A stretch of DNA of 43,539 bases from Cytophagales bacterium (GCA_013298215.1 JAAFKE010000032.1:1-43539); one strand, 5' to 3'; counted from the first letter of the stretch, positions 6,956 to 16,010 are shown. The notes: generated by a model not told the origin, from the letters alone. Numbers and translations: made by a program.

Positions 6956-7364
6956 ACAGTAATTGGCCGAGGGCATTTAAAAACAGTAGCGTAGCAAATT
7001 ATTTTACAAATAATTTGTGATTTTTTAAAGAAAACTGGCTGTTTTGTTCAGAATTTTCAACCAGAAACCAAATAATATTCCGTTTTTGACTTATTTACCG
7101 AATTATCAAATTTGGCAAAATCTACTCTTAAAATGTATGAGAAAGTAATTATTTCTGACAATCAATCCTTTGCAGGTCTGCAAAATGGGTTTTGGAATAA
7201 TTTTATTGCAATAGATGCTTATTTGTCTTGAAGGCGAACAAACTACGGTCTTTTTTTTATTTGGCAAAGCTGAAACTTACCTATAAAATATTCTACAAAA
7301 AAGTCTTTTTATAGAATTATCAATGTTTTTTATTTGAAATATACAATTTTAAAAACCTTCACGT
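6956..7364. other. AT-rich non-coding gap
   Basis: This 400-base stretch between the divergent GlmU-type and Dabb genes has no open frame with family features. A 32-codon frame at 7133-7231 is too short and has no motif. T and A runs are frequent and no strong hairpin was found. It may hold decayed coding sequence or regulatory sites that I cannot identify. Confidence 0.5.
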
Positions 7365-7372
7365 TATCTTTG
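7365..7372 (+). promoter_or_regulatory. -7 promoter box of the Dabb gene
   Basis: TATCTTTG fits TAnnTTTG and lies 49 bases upstream of the ATG at 7422. The nearest TTTG (7333-7336) is too far upstream (28-base spacer) for a normal -33 element. Confidence 0.5.
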
Positions 7373-7421
7373 TACCCAAGATTTATAACCATTGGTTTTT
7401 CAATACTTACTTAGTACGATA

Positions 7422-7826
7422 ATGAATTTACACAAGTTTTTCGGATACACAAAGCCAGTTGGCGCACTGGCAGTATTTATGTTTATTGTTTACGGCGCAT
7501 ATACACCCAGCCAAAATGCGTCGGTTCAACGAATTGTTTGCATTAAGTTTGCCCCAGGAACGAGCGACGAGCAAGTCCAAGCACACCTTCACGATTTCGC
7601 CAATCTAAGGCGCGAGATTTCGGAGATCGTCACCTATTCGGCTGGCAAAACAATTACCGACCCGGGCACAAAAAGTACTGGTTTCGAGGTCATGCACTAC
7701 ATTACTTTCAGGAGCGAGGCCGACGCAAAGCAATTTGAGCAGGATGCCGACAACCTGGCTTTCGTGAAAACCCACCAAAAGAACTGGGCAAAGGTTTGGG
7801 CAATGAACGCAAGCATTATTAAGTAA
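7422..7826 (+). CDS. Dabb-family (stress-responsive alpha/beta barrel) exported protein
   Basis: A 134-residue protein with an N-terminal hydrophobic segment (about 12-28), which may be a signal anchor, then a Dabb domain. The domain begins VQRIVCIKFAPGTSDEQVQAHL and contains the typical FEVMHYITFRSEADAKQF segment and a final strand near AKVWAMNA. Dabb domains form dimeric ferredoxin-like barrels. Most members have no proven enzyme activity. The ATG at 7422 is preferred over an upstream TTG at 7392 because it follows the -7 box at a normal distance and gives a compact N-terminus. A strong shared terminator follows. Confidence 0.8.
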   Translation: MNLHKFFGYTKPVGALAVFMFIVYGAYTPSQNASVQRIVCIKFAPGTSDEQVQAHLHDFANLRREISEIVTYSAGKTITDPGTKSTGFEVMHYITFRSEADAKQFEQDADNLAFVKTHQKNWAKVWAMNASIIK

Positions 7827-7847
7827 CACTTCGTTGGCAGTTTGTAT

Positions 7848-7891
7848 AAAATGAGAGAGGGTCGGACTTGCGTCCGACCCTCTCTCATTTT
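7848..7891. terminator. Bidirectional intrinsic terminator
   Basis: A perfect 20-bp inverted repeat (7848-7867 and 7872-7891) with a 4-base loop lies between the converging Dabb and rplQ genes. The arms end in AAAA/TTTT on both strands, so it can stop transcription from either side. It marks the end of the ribosomal cluster. Confidence 0.9.
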
Positions 7892-7909
7892 GCAGTTTAC
7901 TTACAACAA

Positions 7910-8704
7910 CTAAGCGCGGCCGCCGTTGAGTTCGTCTTGGAGAACTTTAAGTTCGTCCATCTTTCCGTCGCGTGCCAGTTCGGCTTGCTTTGGCCAAGTC
8001 TCTGGCTCTTTGCCAGCAAAATTTGGACCAGCAGCCACCAAAATTTCCTTGATTGCGTCAGGGGTCATGTCTGCCAACTGCGCAAAAGTAACAACTCCAT
8101 TGGCTACCATGATCTCAGCTATCTTCGGCCCGATTCCTTCAATTATTTCTAAATTGTCGGCAGCTGGGGCCTCGCTAACGTCTTCAACAGTTGTCACTGG
8201 TGCGCTTTCTATCACTTCGGCGGTTGTCTCTATTACGGCAGGTTCTGTAGCTGCTACGGCCACATCGCCCTCGGCTTTCTTAGTACCACCCCGACGGCTG
8301 CGGCGTGTTTTGCCTGCTTTTTCAGCAGCAGCAGCCAACAATGTTTCGTTGAAATCAACAAGTTCCATCATACAGGTCTCCGCATTGTCGCCCATACGCG
8401 TACCCAACTTTATGATGCGGGTATAGCCACCTGGGCGGTCAGCAATCTTGTCTGAAACGGTCGAAAACAATTCTTTCAATGTTTCTTTGTCGCGCAGGTA
8501 AGCAAAAATAATCCTGCGGTTGTGGGTCGTATCTACCTTGGCGCGGGTTAGCAGTGGCTCAACATAGATTTTCAAGGCGCGTGCCTTGGCCAAAGTTGTT
8601 TCGATACGTTTGTGGAGAATCAAAGACGCGGCCATGTTCGACAACATAGCGGCGCGGTGGGTGTCTGTTCTACCTAATTTGTTAAATTTTTTACCGTGTC
8701 TCAT
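7910..8704 (-). CDS. rplQ: Ribosomal protein L17 with C-terminal helix-hairpin-helix extension
   Basis: Residues 1-125 are a normal L17 ([20 protein letters not shown], a GYTRIIKLG segment near 93, and an MMELVDFNE end), a large-subunit protein at the exit-tunnel side. Bacterial L17 is usually 115-130 residues long; this one has 264. Residues 131-183 are an acidic, Ala/Val/Thr-rich linker after a basic [10 protein letters not shown] patch. Residues 184-262 form a compact domain starting [21 protein letters not shown], a helix-hairpin-helix of the kind also found fused to L21 in Bacteroidota. It is the last gene of the cluster. A terminator-like hairpin separates it from rpoA, so its level may be lower or independently controlled. 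Confidence 0.95.
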   Translation of the reverse strand: MRHGKKFNKLGRTDTHRAAMLSNMAASLILHKRIETTLAKARALKIYVEPLLTRAKVDTTHNRRIIFAYLRDKETLKELFSTVSDKIADRPGGYTRIIKLGTRMGDNAETCMMELVDFNETLLAAAAEKAGKTRRSRRGGTKKAEGDVAVAATEPAVIETTAEVIESAPVTTVEDVSEAPAADNLEIIEGIGPKIAEIMVANGVVTFAQLADMTPDAIKEILVAAGPNFAGKEPETWPKQAELARDGKMDELKVLQDELNGGRA

Positions 8705-8768
8705 TGTTTGTTTGTTTAGCTTCGAGCTGCGGGATTAGCGCGCTACCAGAATACTACTATTAAAAAAG

Positions 8769-8799
8769 GGTGATCCCCAGAATATTTTCGGGGATCACC
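8769..8799 (-). terminator. Hairpin with T tract between rpoA and rplQ
   Basis: GGTGATCCCC and GGGGATCACC form a perfect 10-bp stem with an 11-base loop. On the minus strand it is followed by CTTTTTT, the form of an intrinsic terminator directly after rpoA. Some read-through, or an unseen promoter, must serve rplQ. Confidence 0.8.
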
Positions 8800-8810
8800 A
8801 ACTTGCATTA

Positions 8811-9800
8811 TTAATCTTCGTCTAATCGGTACTTACCAATGTCCATTCCAAAAGTAAGGTTTTTCTCGGCTACCAGCTGCTCTAATTCGGTCAAAGATTT
8901 CTTTCCAAAGTTGCGGAATTTCATCATGTCCGAGATCTCGAGCCTTACCAAATCTCCGAGTGATTTAATGTCAGCCGATTTCAAGCAATTAAAGGCACGA
9001 ACCGACAGGTCTAAATCAGCCAGCGTAGTTTTGAGCAGTTTTCTCATGTGCAAGAACTCCTCATCCACAACGTGGTCTTCCTCGGGCTTAGATGTTTCAA
9101 AGGTCATTGTCTGGTCCGAGAACAGCATAAAGTGCTGTATCAAGATGTAGGCGGCGCCTTTTAGTGCATCTTCTGGGTGTATCGAACCATCGGTCTGAAT
9201 GTCCAAAATCAGCTTTTCGTAGTCAGTTTTCTGTTCAACGCGGGTGTTTTCGACGCTAAACTTCACATTTTTGATGGGCGTATAGATAGCGTCCATTGCA
9301 ATGTGGTTAATTGGTAGCTCAACACCGCGCGGCTCATCGGCAGGAACGTAGCCCCTACCTTTGTCCACCAAAATTTCCATTTCCAGCTGTGCCTTATCGT
9401 CTAAATGACAAATGACCATTTCTGGGTTTAGTATCTGGTAAGCGGTAGTAAACTTCGCAATATCTCCAGCCGTTAAAACGCTCTGATTTTTGATATTTAC
9501 TGTTACGCGGGGCTCGCTCAAATCAGATATTTTTTTGAAGCGAACCATTTTGAGATTCAAAATGATCTCGTTTACGTCTTCTACAACGCCAGGAATCGAG
9601 GAGAATTCGTGCAATATATCGGGGAATTTAACGCTTGTTATCGCGTAGCCTTCCAGCGAAGAGAGTAGGATTCGGCGCAACGCGTTTCCGATTGTTACGC
9701 CATACCCTTTTTCCAGTGGTTTGAATTCAAATAAACCGTGGAAATCGTCAGCTTTCTCCATGACGACCTTATCGGGTATTTGGAATGCTAATATTGACAT
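8811..9800 (-). CDS. rpoA: RNA polymerase alpha subunit
   Basis: A 329-residue alpha subunit. The N-terminal dimerisation domain (about 1-235) contains [20 protein letters not shown] and the [12 protein letters not shown]-like segment [13 protein letters not shown]. The C-terminal domain (about 250-320), which contacts UP elements and activators, shows [23 protein letters not shown] and [13 protein letters not shown]. Its length is normal. It lies 12 bases after rpsD in the usual alpha-operon order. The hairpin that follows makes it the likely 3' end of the main transcript. Confidence 0.98.
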   Translation of the reverse strand: MSILAFQIPDKVVMEKADDFHGLFEFKPLEKGYGVTIGNALRRILLSSLEGYAITSVKFPDILHEFSSIPGVVEDVNEIILNLKMVRFKKISDLSEPRVTVNIKNQSVLTAGDIAKFTTAYQILNPEMVICHLDDKAQLEMEILVDKGRGYVPADEPRGVELPINHIAMDAIYTPIKNVKFSVENTRVEQKTDYEKLILDIQTDGSIHPEDALKGAAYILIQHFMLFSDQTMTFETSKPEEDHVVDEEFLHMRKLLKTTLADLDLSVRAFNCLKSADIKSLGDLVRLEISDMMKFRNFGKKSLTELEQLVAEKNLTFGMDIGKYRLDED

Positions 9801-9812
9801 ATTGGTTATGAA

Positions 9813-10418
9813 TTACTTAGAGTACAATTCAACGATTAACTGCTCTTTCACGTTCTCAGGTATCTGATCGCGGTCTGGATATGTAACAAATTTTCCTACC
9901 ATTTCAGACTGATCCCACTCCAGCCAATTGAAACGTTTCGCGCCACGCATCGATAGACTGACGGAGATGTTCTCCAATGACTTGGATTTTTCGCGCACCG
10001 ACACAGATTGGCCAGGCTTGAGAGAATAAGAAGGAATGTTTACGAGCTCTCCATCAACCATGATGTGCTTGTGGGTGACCAACTGACGGGCAGCACGGCG
10101 AGATGTCGCGATTCCGAGTCTATAAATAGTATTGTCAAGCCGTGACTCACATAGTTTCAGGAGGTTTTCGCCCGTGATGCCCTCTTTGACGGCCGCACGG
10201 TGGAACAATGCCCGGAACTGACGCTCCAAGATGCCATAAGTGTATTTCACCTTTTGCTTCTCCTGCAACTGAACTGCGTATTCAGACTTTTTTGAACGGC
10301 GACCGCGACCATGCTGGCCCGGACCGTATTTTTTGCGCTCAAGCGCTTTGCTGGCGCCCATGACGGGTTCGCCGAATTTTCTCGAGATTCTCGCTTTAGG
10401 ACCTGTGTAGCGTGCCAT
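9813..10418 (-). CDS. rpsD: Ribosomal protein S4
   Basis: A 201-residue S4, a primary 16S rRNA binder that nucleates small-subunit assembly. Landmarks are [16 protein letters not shown], the [19 protein letters not shown] segment, and an S4 RNA-binding domain around [30 protein letters not shown]. The N-terminus lacks the four-cysteine zinc motif, so it is the zinc-free form. In many bacteria S4 represses the alpha operon. Here a long hairpin directly upstream, in the gap after rpsK, is a candidate place for such control. Confidence 0.97.
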   Translation of the reverse strand: MARYTGPKARISRKFGEPVMGASKALERKKYGPGQHGRGRRSKKSEYAVQLQEKQKVKYTYGILERQFRALFHRAAVKEGITGENLLKLCESRLDNTIYRLGIATSRRAARQLVTHKHIMVDGELVNIPSYSLKPGQSVSVREKSKSLENISVSLSMRGAKRFNWLEWDQSEMVGKFVTYPDRDQIPENVKEQLIVELYSK

Positions 10419-10442
10419 TGTACGATGTTGTTTAGACTTGAA

Positions 10443-10490
10443 AAACGAGAATTAGATAACCCCAGTGTCCCCAGTTATCAATTCTCGTTT
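10443..10490 (-). terminator. Long hairpin between rpsK and rpsD
   Basis: An 11-bp stem (10443-10453 with 10480-10490) continues into a 6-bp GATAAC/GTTATC stem across a single bulged A, with a 13-base loop. On the minus strand TTTTT follows. It resembles an intrinsic terminator inside an essential operon, so it probably acts as a partial terminator, an attenuator or an RNA-stability element. Confidence 0.7.
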
Positions 10491-10516
10491 CTCGAAATAA
10501 ATAAATATGAAAAAAA

Positions 10517-10918
10517 TTATACTCTACGACGTTTTGGCGGGCGGCATCCGTTGTGGGGCATCGGCGTAATGTCTCTGATGATCGACACTTCGATTCCGAC
10601 GTTCTGAACCGTCCTAATGGCAGATTCACGACCAGAGCCAGGGCCTTTAACAAACACTTCGGCCTTGCGCATTCCGAGGTCAAAAGCGATCTGTGCACAG
10701 CTTTGAGCAGCCATCTGGGCGGCGTAAGGTGTGTTTTTCTTCGATCCCTTGAAACCCATCTTGCCGGCCGAGGCCCACGAGATGACCTGACCCGTATTGT
10801 TGGTCATTGAAATAATAATATTGTTGAAAGTGGCTCTGATGTGAACTTGTCCTACCGACTCTACCACAACTACCCGCTTCTTGGCCTTATCTTTTCTTTT
10901 TGATGCTTGTTGAGCCAT
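10517..10918 (-). CDS. rpsK: Ribosomal protein S11
   Basis: A 133-residue S11 of the small-subunit platform, near the mRNA exit. Landmarks are [16 protein letters not shown], the [14 protein letters not shown] segment, [11 protein letters not shown], and the C-terminal [19 protein letters not shown]. The length is normal. It lies 57 bases after rpsM and is followed by a 98-base gap with a strong hairpin before rpsD. Confidence 0.97.
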   Translation of the reverse strand: MAQQASKRKDKAKKRVVVVESVGQVHIRATFNNIIISMTNNTGQVISWASAGKMGFKGSKKNTPYAAQMAAQSCAQIAFDLGMRKAEVFVKGPGSGRESAIRTVQNVGIEVSIIRDITPMPHNGCRPPKRRRV

Positions 10919-10975
10919 CTTCTTTTTTGATTATCAAGTACCAAAACGCTCAGTACCCGCCTATTATCAATTGAA

Positions 10976-11353
10976 TTACTTAGTTACTTTTTTCTTGTTG
11001 GCAATTGTCTTACGCTTGCCTTTGCGAGTACGCGAGTTATTTTTGGTACGCTGACCACGAACTGGCAACCCTTTACGATGACGCAGACCACGGTAGCAAC
11101 CAATATCCATCAAACGCTTTATGCTCATCTGAACTTCAGAACGCAAAACACCCTCAGTCTTGAAGTCTTCTCCAATAATGCGGCGTATTGCACCTGATTC
11201 CTCATCGTTCCACTCCAATACCTTTTTATCGACTGAGATACCAGCTTTGGCCAAGATCGTGCGGGCCGAACTACGACCAATACCATAAATATAGGTGAGA
11301 GCAATCTCACCGCGCTTCTTATCTGGAATATCTACCCCTGCAATACGTGCCAT
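10976..11353 (-). CDS. rpsM: Ribosomal protein S13
   Basis: A 125-residue S13 of the small-subunit head, which contacts the P-site tRNA and L5. It starts [26 protein letters not shown] and contains the [25 protein letters not shown] block that is nearly universal. The tail [13 protein letters not shown] is basic. It follows rpmJ by 12 bases in the standard infA-rpmJ-rpsM order. Confidence 0.97.
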   Translation of the reverse strand: MARIAGVDIPDKKRGEIALTYIYGIGRSSARTILAKAGISVDKKVLEWNDEESGAIRRIIGEDFKTEGVLRSEVQMSIKRLMDIGCYRGLRHRKGLPVRGQRTKNNSRTRKGKRKTIANKKKVTK

Positions 11354-11365
11354 AATTTCTTTGTA

Positions 11366-11482
11366 TTAACCTTGTCTTTGTTTGAACTTAGGATTCTTCT
11401 TGTTGATCACGTAGAGTTTTCCTTTTCTGCGGATTATCTTGCAATCTACGCTACGCTTTTTGATGGATGTTTTAACTTTCAT
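11366..11482 (-). CDS. rpmJ: Ribosomal protein L36 (zinc-free form)
   Basis: A 38-residue L36 between infA and rpsM, found by reading the gap. It starts [21 protein letters not shown] and ends [11 protein letters not shown]36 stabilises 23S rRNA near the peptidyl transferase region. The classical protein binds zinc through three Cys and one His, but here only Cys14 remains, so it is the zinc-independent type. Spacing is 11 bases from infA and 12 bases to rpsM. Confidence 0.95.
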   Translation of the reverse strand: MKVKTSIKKRSVDCKIIRRKGKLYVINKKNPKFKQRQG

Positions 11483-11493
11483 TACCGTAAAAC

Positions 11494-11712
11494 TTATTTG
11501 TATCTATAAATAATTCGTGCCTTGGATAAATCGTAGGGTGACATCTCTAATTTAACTTTGTCGCCCGTCAGAATTTTAATATAATTCATTCTCATCTTAC
11601 CAGAAATGTGGGCAATTACTTCGTGTTTATTTTCGAGTCCTACCCTAAACATAGCGTTCGACAATGCTTCGATGATTACGCCATCTATTTCTATGAGTGC
11701 TTGTTTTGCCAT
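11494..11712 (-). CDS. infA: Translation initiation factor IF-1
   Basis: A 72-residue OB-fold protein that occupies the ribosomal A site during initiation. It starts [24 protein letters not shown] and has the typical [38 protein letters not shown] end. Its length is exactly that of the family. It lies 5 bases after map in the usual Bacteroidota order secY-map-infA-rpmJ. Confidence 0.97.
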   Translation of the reverse strand: MAKQALIEIDGVIIEALSNAMFRVGLENKHEVIAHISGKMRMNYIKILTGDKVKLEMSPYDLSKARIIYRYK

Positions 11713-11717
11713 TTTTG

Positions 11718-12512
11718 TTAAACGCCAACCATCAGACTGGTGTTTTTAGTTACTTCTTCTATGTACTCGAAGGTTGTCAAAACCTCTACTTTATCTTTTC
11801 TAATGGCTACTGTGTGTTCGAAGTGGGCGGCTTGCTTTCTATCATTCGTTCTGATAGTCCAGCCATCTCGCTCCTGCACTATTGCTCTGTTGCCGAGCGT
11901 TATCATGGGTTCAATCGCAAGGACCATTCCTTCTCTCAACTTGGGGCCGTTTCCACGTTTGCCGTAGTTTGGTACTTCGGGCTTTTCGTGTAGATTTCTA
12001 CCTACACCATGGCCAACTAATTCTCTAACTACGCCATACCCAAATTTTTCCACGTAGGTCTGTATGGTATATCCGATGTCCCCAACCCTGTTTCCTTCAA
12101 CCGCAACTTCAAGAGCCATAAAAAGCGACTGCTTTGTGCGGCGTAGAAGTTGCATTACTTCGGGTTTTACCTCTCCCACTGGGTAGGTGTAGGCACTATC
12201 GCTGTGGAATCCGTTGAGCTTTACACCGCAATCAATCGAAATAATGTCTCCCTCTTTTAAAATGTACTGGGTCGGAAACCCGTGTACCACTGTGTCGTTC
12301 AACGAGATACATAACGAGGCTGGAAACTTGTTGTACCCTTTGAACGATGGTACGCCTCCGTTATCTCTTATGTATTCTTCGGCAATCGCGTCTAATTTGA
12401 GAGTTGTAACACCAGGCTTGATCCACTTGGCAACTTCACCGTGTGCTTTACCCAGCACCTGGCCACTTATTTTTATTAACTCAATTTCCGAATCGGACTT
12501 TATGAAAATCAT
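11718..12512 (-). CDS. map: Methionine aminopeptidase type I
   Basis: A 264-residue enzyme that removes the initiator Met from nascent proteins in the cytoplasm. The five dimetal ligands are all visible: Asp94, Asp105, His168, Glu201 and Glu232, in the contexts [30 protein letters not shown] and FEHTVA. The length matches the Escherichia coli enzyme and there is no N-terminal zinc-finger extension. It follows secY by 4 bases, so the two are translationally close. Confidence 0.96.
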   Translation of the reverse strand: MIFIKSDSEIELIKISGQVLGKAHGEVAKWIKPGVTTLKLDAIAEEYIRDNGGVPSFKGYNKFPASLCISLNDTVVHGFPTQYILKEGDIISIDCGVKLNGFHSDSAYTYPVGEVKPEVMQLLRRTKQSLFMALEVAVEGNRVGDIGYTIQTYVEKFGYGVVRELVGHGVGRNLHEKPEVPNYGKRGNGPKLREGMVLAIEPMITLGNRAIVQERDGWTIRTNDRKQAAHFEHTVAIRKDKVEVLTTFEYIEEVTKNTSLMVGV

Positions 12513-12516
12513 CGAA

Positions 12517-13839
12517 TTAGGCAGCTACTCCCGCTGTGCGTCCTTCTACCCTACCAGACTTCATCAGCCCTTCGTAACGCTTCATCAGCAAATAACTCTC
12601 TATCTGTTGCAATGTATCTAAAACAACGCCAACCATGATTAGGAGTGATGTGCCACCGAAAAACTGTGCAAAACCTCTTGTCATTCCAAAAAGCGACGCG
12701 ATGGATGGTAATATGGCAACTATTGCCAACAAAATTCCACCTGGAAGGGTGATCCTGTCTAACACAGTACCAATGAAGTCAGAGGTAGCTTGGCCAGGTT
12801 TAACTCCTGGGATGAATCCCCCACCGCGCTTCATGTCATCGGCAATCTGCTGAGGACTAACTGCAATGGCTGTGTAGAAAAATGTGAATACGATAATCAG
12901 AACGCCAAACAGGACATTGTACTGCCAAGACGTATAATCCGAAAAAATAGTAGCTATAGAACTCGCTGTTGCACTTTTTTCAGCGAACTGGCCAGCCAAA
13001 AACGATGGAATGAACATTAAGGCCTGTGCAAATATAATTGGCATTACACCCGCAGTATTCAGCTTCAGGGGGAGGTATTGACGCTGGCCACCACCTATCT
13101 TATTGCCGACGACCTGTTTTGCGTACTGAGTAGGAACCCTGCGAACCGCTTGGGTGAGTGCTACTGCCCCCATCACGACGAAGAACAAAGCGACGATTTC
13201 TACTACAAAAATCAGCAATCCAGAAGTGCCCCTCGACATTGCTTCGCCAATGATAGCTCCAGGAAAACGCGATACTATACCAATCATAATGAGCATCGAA
13301 ATACCGTTACCGATACCCCGCTCAGTGATTCTCTCACCCAGCCACATACAAAAAATCGTACCCGCCGTAACAATGAAAATCGACGTGATAGTAAAGAAGC
13401 TACGATCAACTAACAACGCCTCCGAGGGAACCGTTACCGTCAGATATCCAACCGCCTGTGCAATAGTAACCACAACCGCCAATATTCTTGTAATCTGATT
13501 AAGCTTTTTGCGACCAGATTCACCCTCTTTCTGCATTTTTTGGAAATACGGGAGAGCCATTGTGAGTAATTGTATGGCAATGGAGGCCGAAATGTATGGC
13601 ATTATGCCCAAAGCAAATATCGATGCCTTACTGTAAGCACCTCCCAGAAAGGTATCCAACAAACCCAATAATCCACTTGTATTTACATTCAATTTCGACG
13701 GCTCAACACCTGGTAGAACAAGGTACGAACCCAAACGAAAAACGGTAATAATCAAAAGGGTGTTGAGAATACGTGTTCTCAACTCCTCAATGGAGAAAAT
13801 GTTTTTGAATGTCTGAATCAATCTTTTCATTTCTTTCAA
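12517..13839 (-). CDS. secY: Preprotein translocase subunit SecY
   Basis: The 440-residue channel-forming subunit of the Sec translocon, with ten predicted membrane helices. Landmarks are the N-terminal FKNIFSIEELRTRILNTLLIITVFRLGSYL, the plug region after LPGVEPSKL, GERITERGIGNGISMLIM, and the cytoplasmic loop ending ADDMKRGGGFIPGVKPG. A second Met at codon 4 is an alternative start. Within the cluster it follows rplO, but a strong hairpin with a T tract lies in the 51-base gap, so supply of SecY, Map and IF-1 may be set separately from the ribosomal proteins upstream. Confidence 0.97.
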   Translation of the reverse strand: MKEMKRLIQTFKNIFSIEELRTRILNTLLIITVFRLGSYLVLPGVEPSKLNVNTSGLLGLLDTFLGGAYSKASIFALGIMPYISASIAIQLLTMALPYFQKMQKEGESGRKKLNQITRILAVVVTIAQAVGYLTVTVPSEALLVDRSFFTITSIFIVTAGTIFCMWLGERITERGIGNGISMLIMIGIVSRFPGAIIGEAMSRGTSGLLIFVVEIVALFFVVMGAVALTQAVRRVPTQYAKQVVGNKIGGGQRQYLPLKLNTAGVMPIIFAQALMFIPSFLAGQFAEKSATASSIATIFSDYTSWQYNVLFGVLIIVFTFFYTAIAVSPQQIADDMKRGGGFIPGVKPGQATSDFIGTVLDRITLPGGILLAIVAILPSIASLFGMTRGFAQFFGGTSLLIMVGVVLDTLQQIESYLLMKRYEGLMKSGRVEGRTAGVAA

Positions 13840-13856
13840 CGATTACCTTTAATACT

Positions 13857-13884
13857 AAAAATCGCGTAAAGATACGCGATTTTT
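13857..13884 (-). terminator. Hairpin with T tract between rplO and secY
   Basis: AAAAATCGCGTA and TACGCGATTTTT form a perfect 12-bp stem with a 4-base loop. The minus strand has a T run at the end of the stem. It looks like an intrinsic terminator inside the spc part of the cluster. The loop side also reads TATCTTTA, close to a -7 box. Confidence 0.75.
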
Positions 13885-13890
13885 GCAGGT

Positions 13891-14337
13891 TTACAATTTT
13901 ATTGCCTTCCCTCCAACCTTCTCAATAGATTCGGCAGCGGACTTTGAGAAACCATGAAGGCTAACTTCAACGGCGGATGTTATCTCGCCCCTACTCAGCA
14001 CCTTTACCAAATCTAACTTGTTTGCAATGCCATTTTGGACTAATAATGCCATATCAACGACTGTTGCACCAGTTTTCTCTACCAGCAACTGGATTGTATC
14101 CAAATTGATTGGTCTGTATTCGATGCGGTTGATATTTCTGAAACCAAACTTTGGTACGCGACGCTGAATGGGCATCTGACCACCCTCAAAGTGGGGCTTT
14201 TGGCTGTAGCCCGAACGAGACTGCGCTCCCTTGTTTCCGCGAGTCGAGGTACCACCCATTCCTGAGCCTTCACCGCGTCCTAAACGTCTGTTTGTGCCAG
14301 TTGAACCTGGAGCTGGTTTTAATGAACTAAGATTCAT
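13891..14337 (-). CDS. rplO: Ribosomal protein L15
   Basis: A 148-residue L15, a late-assembly large-subunit protein. Landmarks are MNLSSLKPAPGSTGTNRRLGRGEGSGMGGTSTRGNKGAQSRSG, with the Gly/Arg-rich extended N-terminus that threads into 23S rRNA, then GGQMPIQRRVPKFGF and the C-terminal globular part. Its length is normal. It lies 13 bases after rpmD. Confidence 0.97.
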   Translation of the reverse strand: MNLSSLKPAPGSTGTNRRLGRGEGSGMGGTSTRGNKGAQSRSGYSQKPHFEGGQMPIQRRVPKFGFRNINRIEYRPINLDTIQLLVEKTGATVVDMALLVQNGIANKLDLVKVLSRGEITSAVEVSLHGFSKSAAESIEKVGGKAIKL

Positions 14338-14350
14338 ATCGTATGCTCAA

Positions 14351-14530
14351 TTAAATTTCTTCTACTTTAACTAAATGCCCAATCTTACGAATCATTCCTG
14401 ACATCGACGGGGTGAGTTCCTTTTCTATGCTCCTGTTGATCTTTCCTAAGCCCAAGGCTGCCATAGTTAGCAATTGGGTTTTGGGACGACCGATGGTGCT
14501 TCTTACCTGTGTAATCTTGACCTTAGCCAT
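14351..14530 (-). CDS. rpmD: Ribosomal protein L30
   Basis: A 59-residue L30 found in the gap between rpsE and rplO. It starts MAKVKITQVRSTIGRPKTQ and contains the LTMAALGLGKINRSIEKELTPSM and GMIRKIGHLVKVEEI segments expected of the family. The length is typical. It is 16 bases from rpsE and 13 from rplO. Confidence 0.95.
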   Translation of the reverse strand: MAKVKITQVRSTIGRPKTQLLTMAALGLGKINRSIEKELTPSMSGMIRKIGHLVKVEEI

Positions 14531-14546
14531 ATCTGTTTACGATAAA

Positions 14547-15062
14547 TTAACCGTTGAATACTTTTGTGAGTTTTACGCCACGCTGCATAGCAACTTGATG
14601 AGGCGCACGCATTTTCTGCAAGGCATCGATGGTAGCCTTCACTACGTTGTGGGGATTTGATGAGCCCTTAGATTTTGCAAGCACGTTGTGTACGCCCGCA
14701 CTCTCTAATACTGCACGCATGGCACCACCCGCAATTACACCAGTTCCTGGAGCTGCTGGCTTAATGAACACAAAGCCACCCGAAAACTTACCGTGCATCT
14801 CGTGAGGAACAGTTCCTTTGATGAGTGGTACTTCAACAAGATTCTTCTTAGCATCCTCAATGCCCTTTGCAATTGCATCAGTTACCTCGTTTGCTTTGCC
14901 CAAACCATATCCAACCACGCCTTTTGCATCTCCTACGACTACAATTGCTGAGAAGCTAAACCGACGGCCACCCTTCACAACTTTTGCTACCCGATTGATG
15001 GCAACAACGCGCTCTTTGAGTTCGGACTCGTTTACTTTTACAGGCTTTATGATATTTGACAT
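14547..15062 (-). CDS. rpsE: Ribosomal protein S5
   Basis: A 171-residue S5, with a double-stranded-RNA-binding-like N-terminal domain and a C-terminal domain, involved in decoding accuracy and mRNA entry. Landmarks are [47 protein letters not shown], and [41 protein letters not shown]. Its length is normal. It lies 6 bases after rplR. Confidence 0.97.
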   Translation of the reverse strand: MSNIIKPVKVNESELKERVVAINRVAKVVKGGRRFSFSAIVVVGDAKGVVGYGLGKANEVTDAIAKGIEDAKKNLVEVPLIKGTVPHEMHGKFSGGFVFIKPAAPGTGVIAGGAMRAVLESAGVHNVLAKSKGSSNPHNVVKATIDALQKMRAPHQVAMQRGVKLTKVFNG

Positions 15063-15068
15063 ATTTTC

Positions 15069-15422
15069 TTAGAATTTGAGGCCACCCTCGCGGGCACCAT
15101 CTGCTAATGCTTTTATTTTTCCGTGGTACAGGTAACCATTGCGATCGAAGACAACCGAAGCGATTCCTGCCGAGACGGCTTTCTCTGCTAACTTCATTCC
15201 GACTTGCTTGGCAGTTTCAACGTTCGCACTACGCTTTGAGCCTTCCAGCTCTACCGAAGAGGCCGAAGCTAAAGTGTTACCAGCCATATCATCAATCAAT
15301 TGTGCCGAAATACCAGTATTTGAGCGGAAAACCGACAGTCTTGGTCGTTCAGCTGTTCCAGATATTTTTTTTCTGACCCTGAACTTAATCCGCTGTCTTC
15401 TGTCACTTTTTACAGTAGCCAT
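15069..15422 (-). CDS. rplR: Ribosomal protein L18
   Basis: A 117-residue L18, which binds 5S rRNA with L5. Landmarks are [35 protein letters not shown] and the end [28 protein letters not shown]. It has the standard size and lies 30 bases after rplF. Confidence 0.97.
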   Translation of the reverse strand: MATVKSDRRQRIKFRVRKKISGTAERPRLSVFRSNTGISAQLIDDMAGNTLASASSVELEGSKRSANVETAKQVGMKLAEKAVSAGIASVVFDRNGYLYHGKIKALADGAREGGLKF

Positions 15423-15452
15423 TTATATTAGCTTTAAAATCTTTTACTTAAA

Positions 15453-16010
15453 TTATTTCTTCGACGATGCTTTACCAGCCTTACGTCTGATCTGCTCACC
15501 GACGAAACGAATACCCTTACCTTTGTAAGGCTCAATCTTGCGGAGTGAACGTATCTTTGCGGCTACTTGACCTACCAATTGCTTGTCTATACCTTCTAAT
15601 ATAACCTTTGGGTTTTGACCTTTCTCCATGGTTGCCGACACTTTGAGTTCTGAAGGAATAGCCACAAAAACTGCGTGTGAATAGCCCAAACTCATTTCGA
15701 GAATCTGACCTTGAACGCTTGCTTTGTAACCAACACCTACGATCTCCATTTCCGACCGATAACCAGTGTTTACGCCACTCACCATGTTATTTATTAGCGA
15801 CCGATACAAGCCATGAAGTGCCTTGTGGCGTTTCTGCTCAGTAGGGCGGCTAACTTTCACTTCGCTACCTTCGACCTCGATTATTATGTCGGGATTTACG
15901 GTTTGTAAAAGAGACCCTTTGGGTCCACTGACGGTTACTATATTGGCATCTGATACGGATACCGATACACCCGAGGGGAGCTGGATTGATTTATTTCCAA
16001 TTCTTGACAT
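15453..16010 (-). CDS. rplF: Ribosomal protein L6
   Basis: A 185-residue L6 with the two repeated L6 domains, located near the factor-binding site of the large subunit. It starts MSRIGNKSIQLPSGVSV. Landmarks are GPKGSL near 30, the RSLINNMVSGVNTGYR segment, and the C-terminal signature PYKGKGIRFVGEQIRRKAGK. Its length is normal. It lies 15 bases after rpsH. Confidence 0.97.
   Translation of the reverse strand: MSRIGNKSIQLPSGVSVSVSDANIVTVSGPKGSLLQTVNPDIIIEVEGSEVKVSRPTEQKRHKALHGLYRSLINNMVSGVNTGYRSEMEIVGVGYKASVQGQILEMSLGYSHAVFVAIPSELKVSATMEKGQNPKVILEGIDKQLVGQVAAKIRSLRKIEPYKGKGIRFVGEQIRRKAGKASSKK

Noticed and set aside
7133-7231. A 32-codon open frame in the AT-rich gap
   Set aside because: Too short, no ribosome binding site or motif, and expected by chance.
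13857-13884. True end of transcription before secY
   Set aside because: secY, map and infA are essential and no convincing promoter follows, so complete termination is unlikely.
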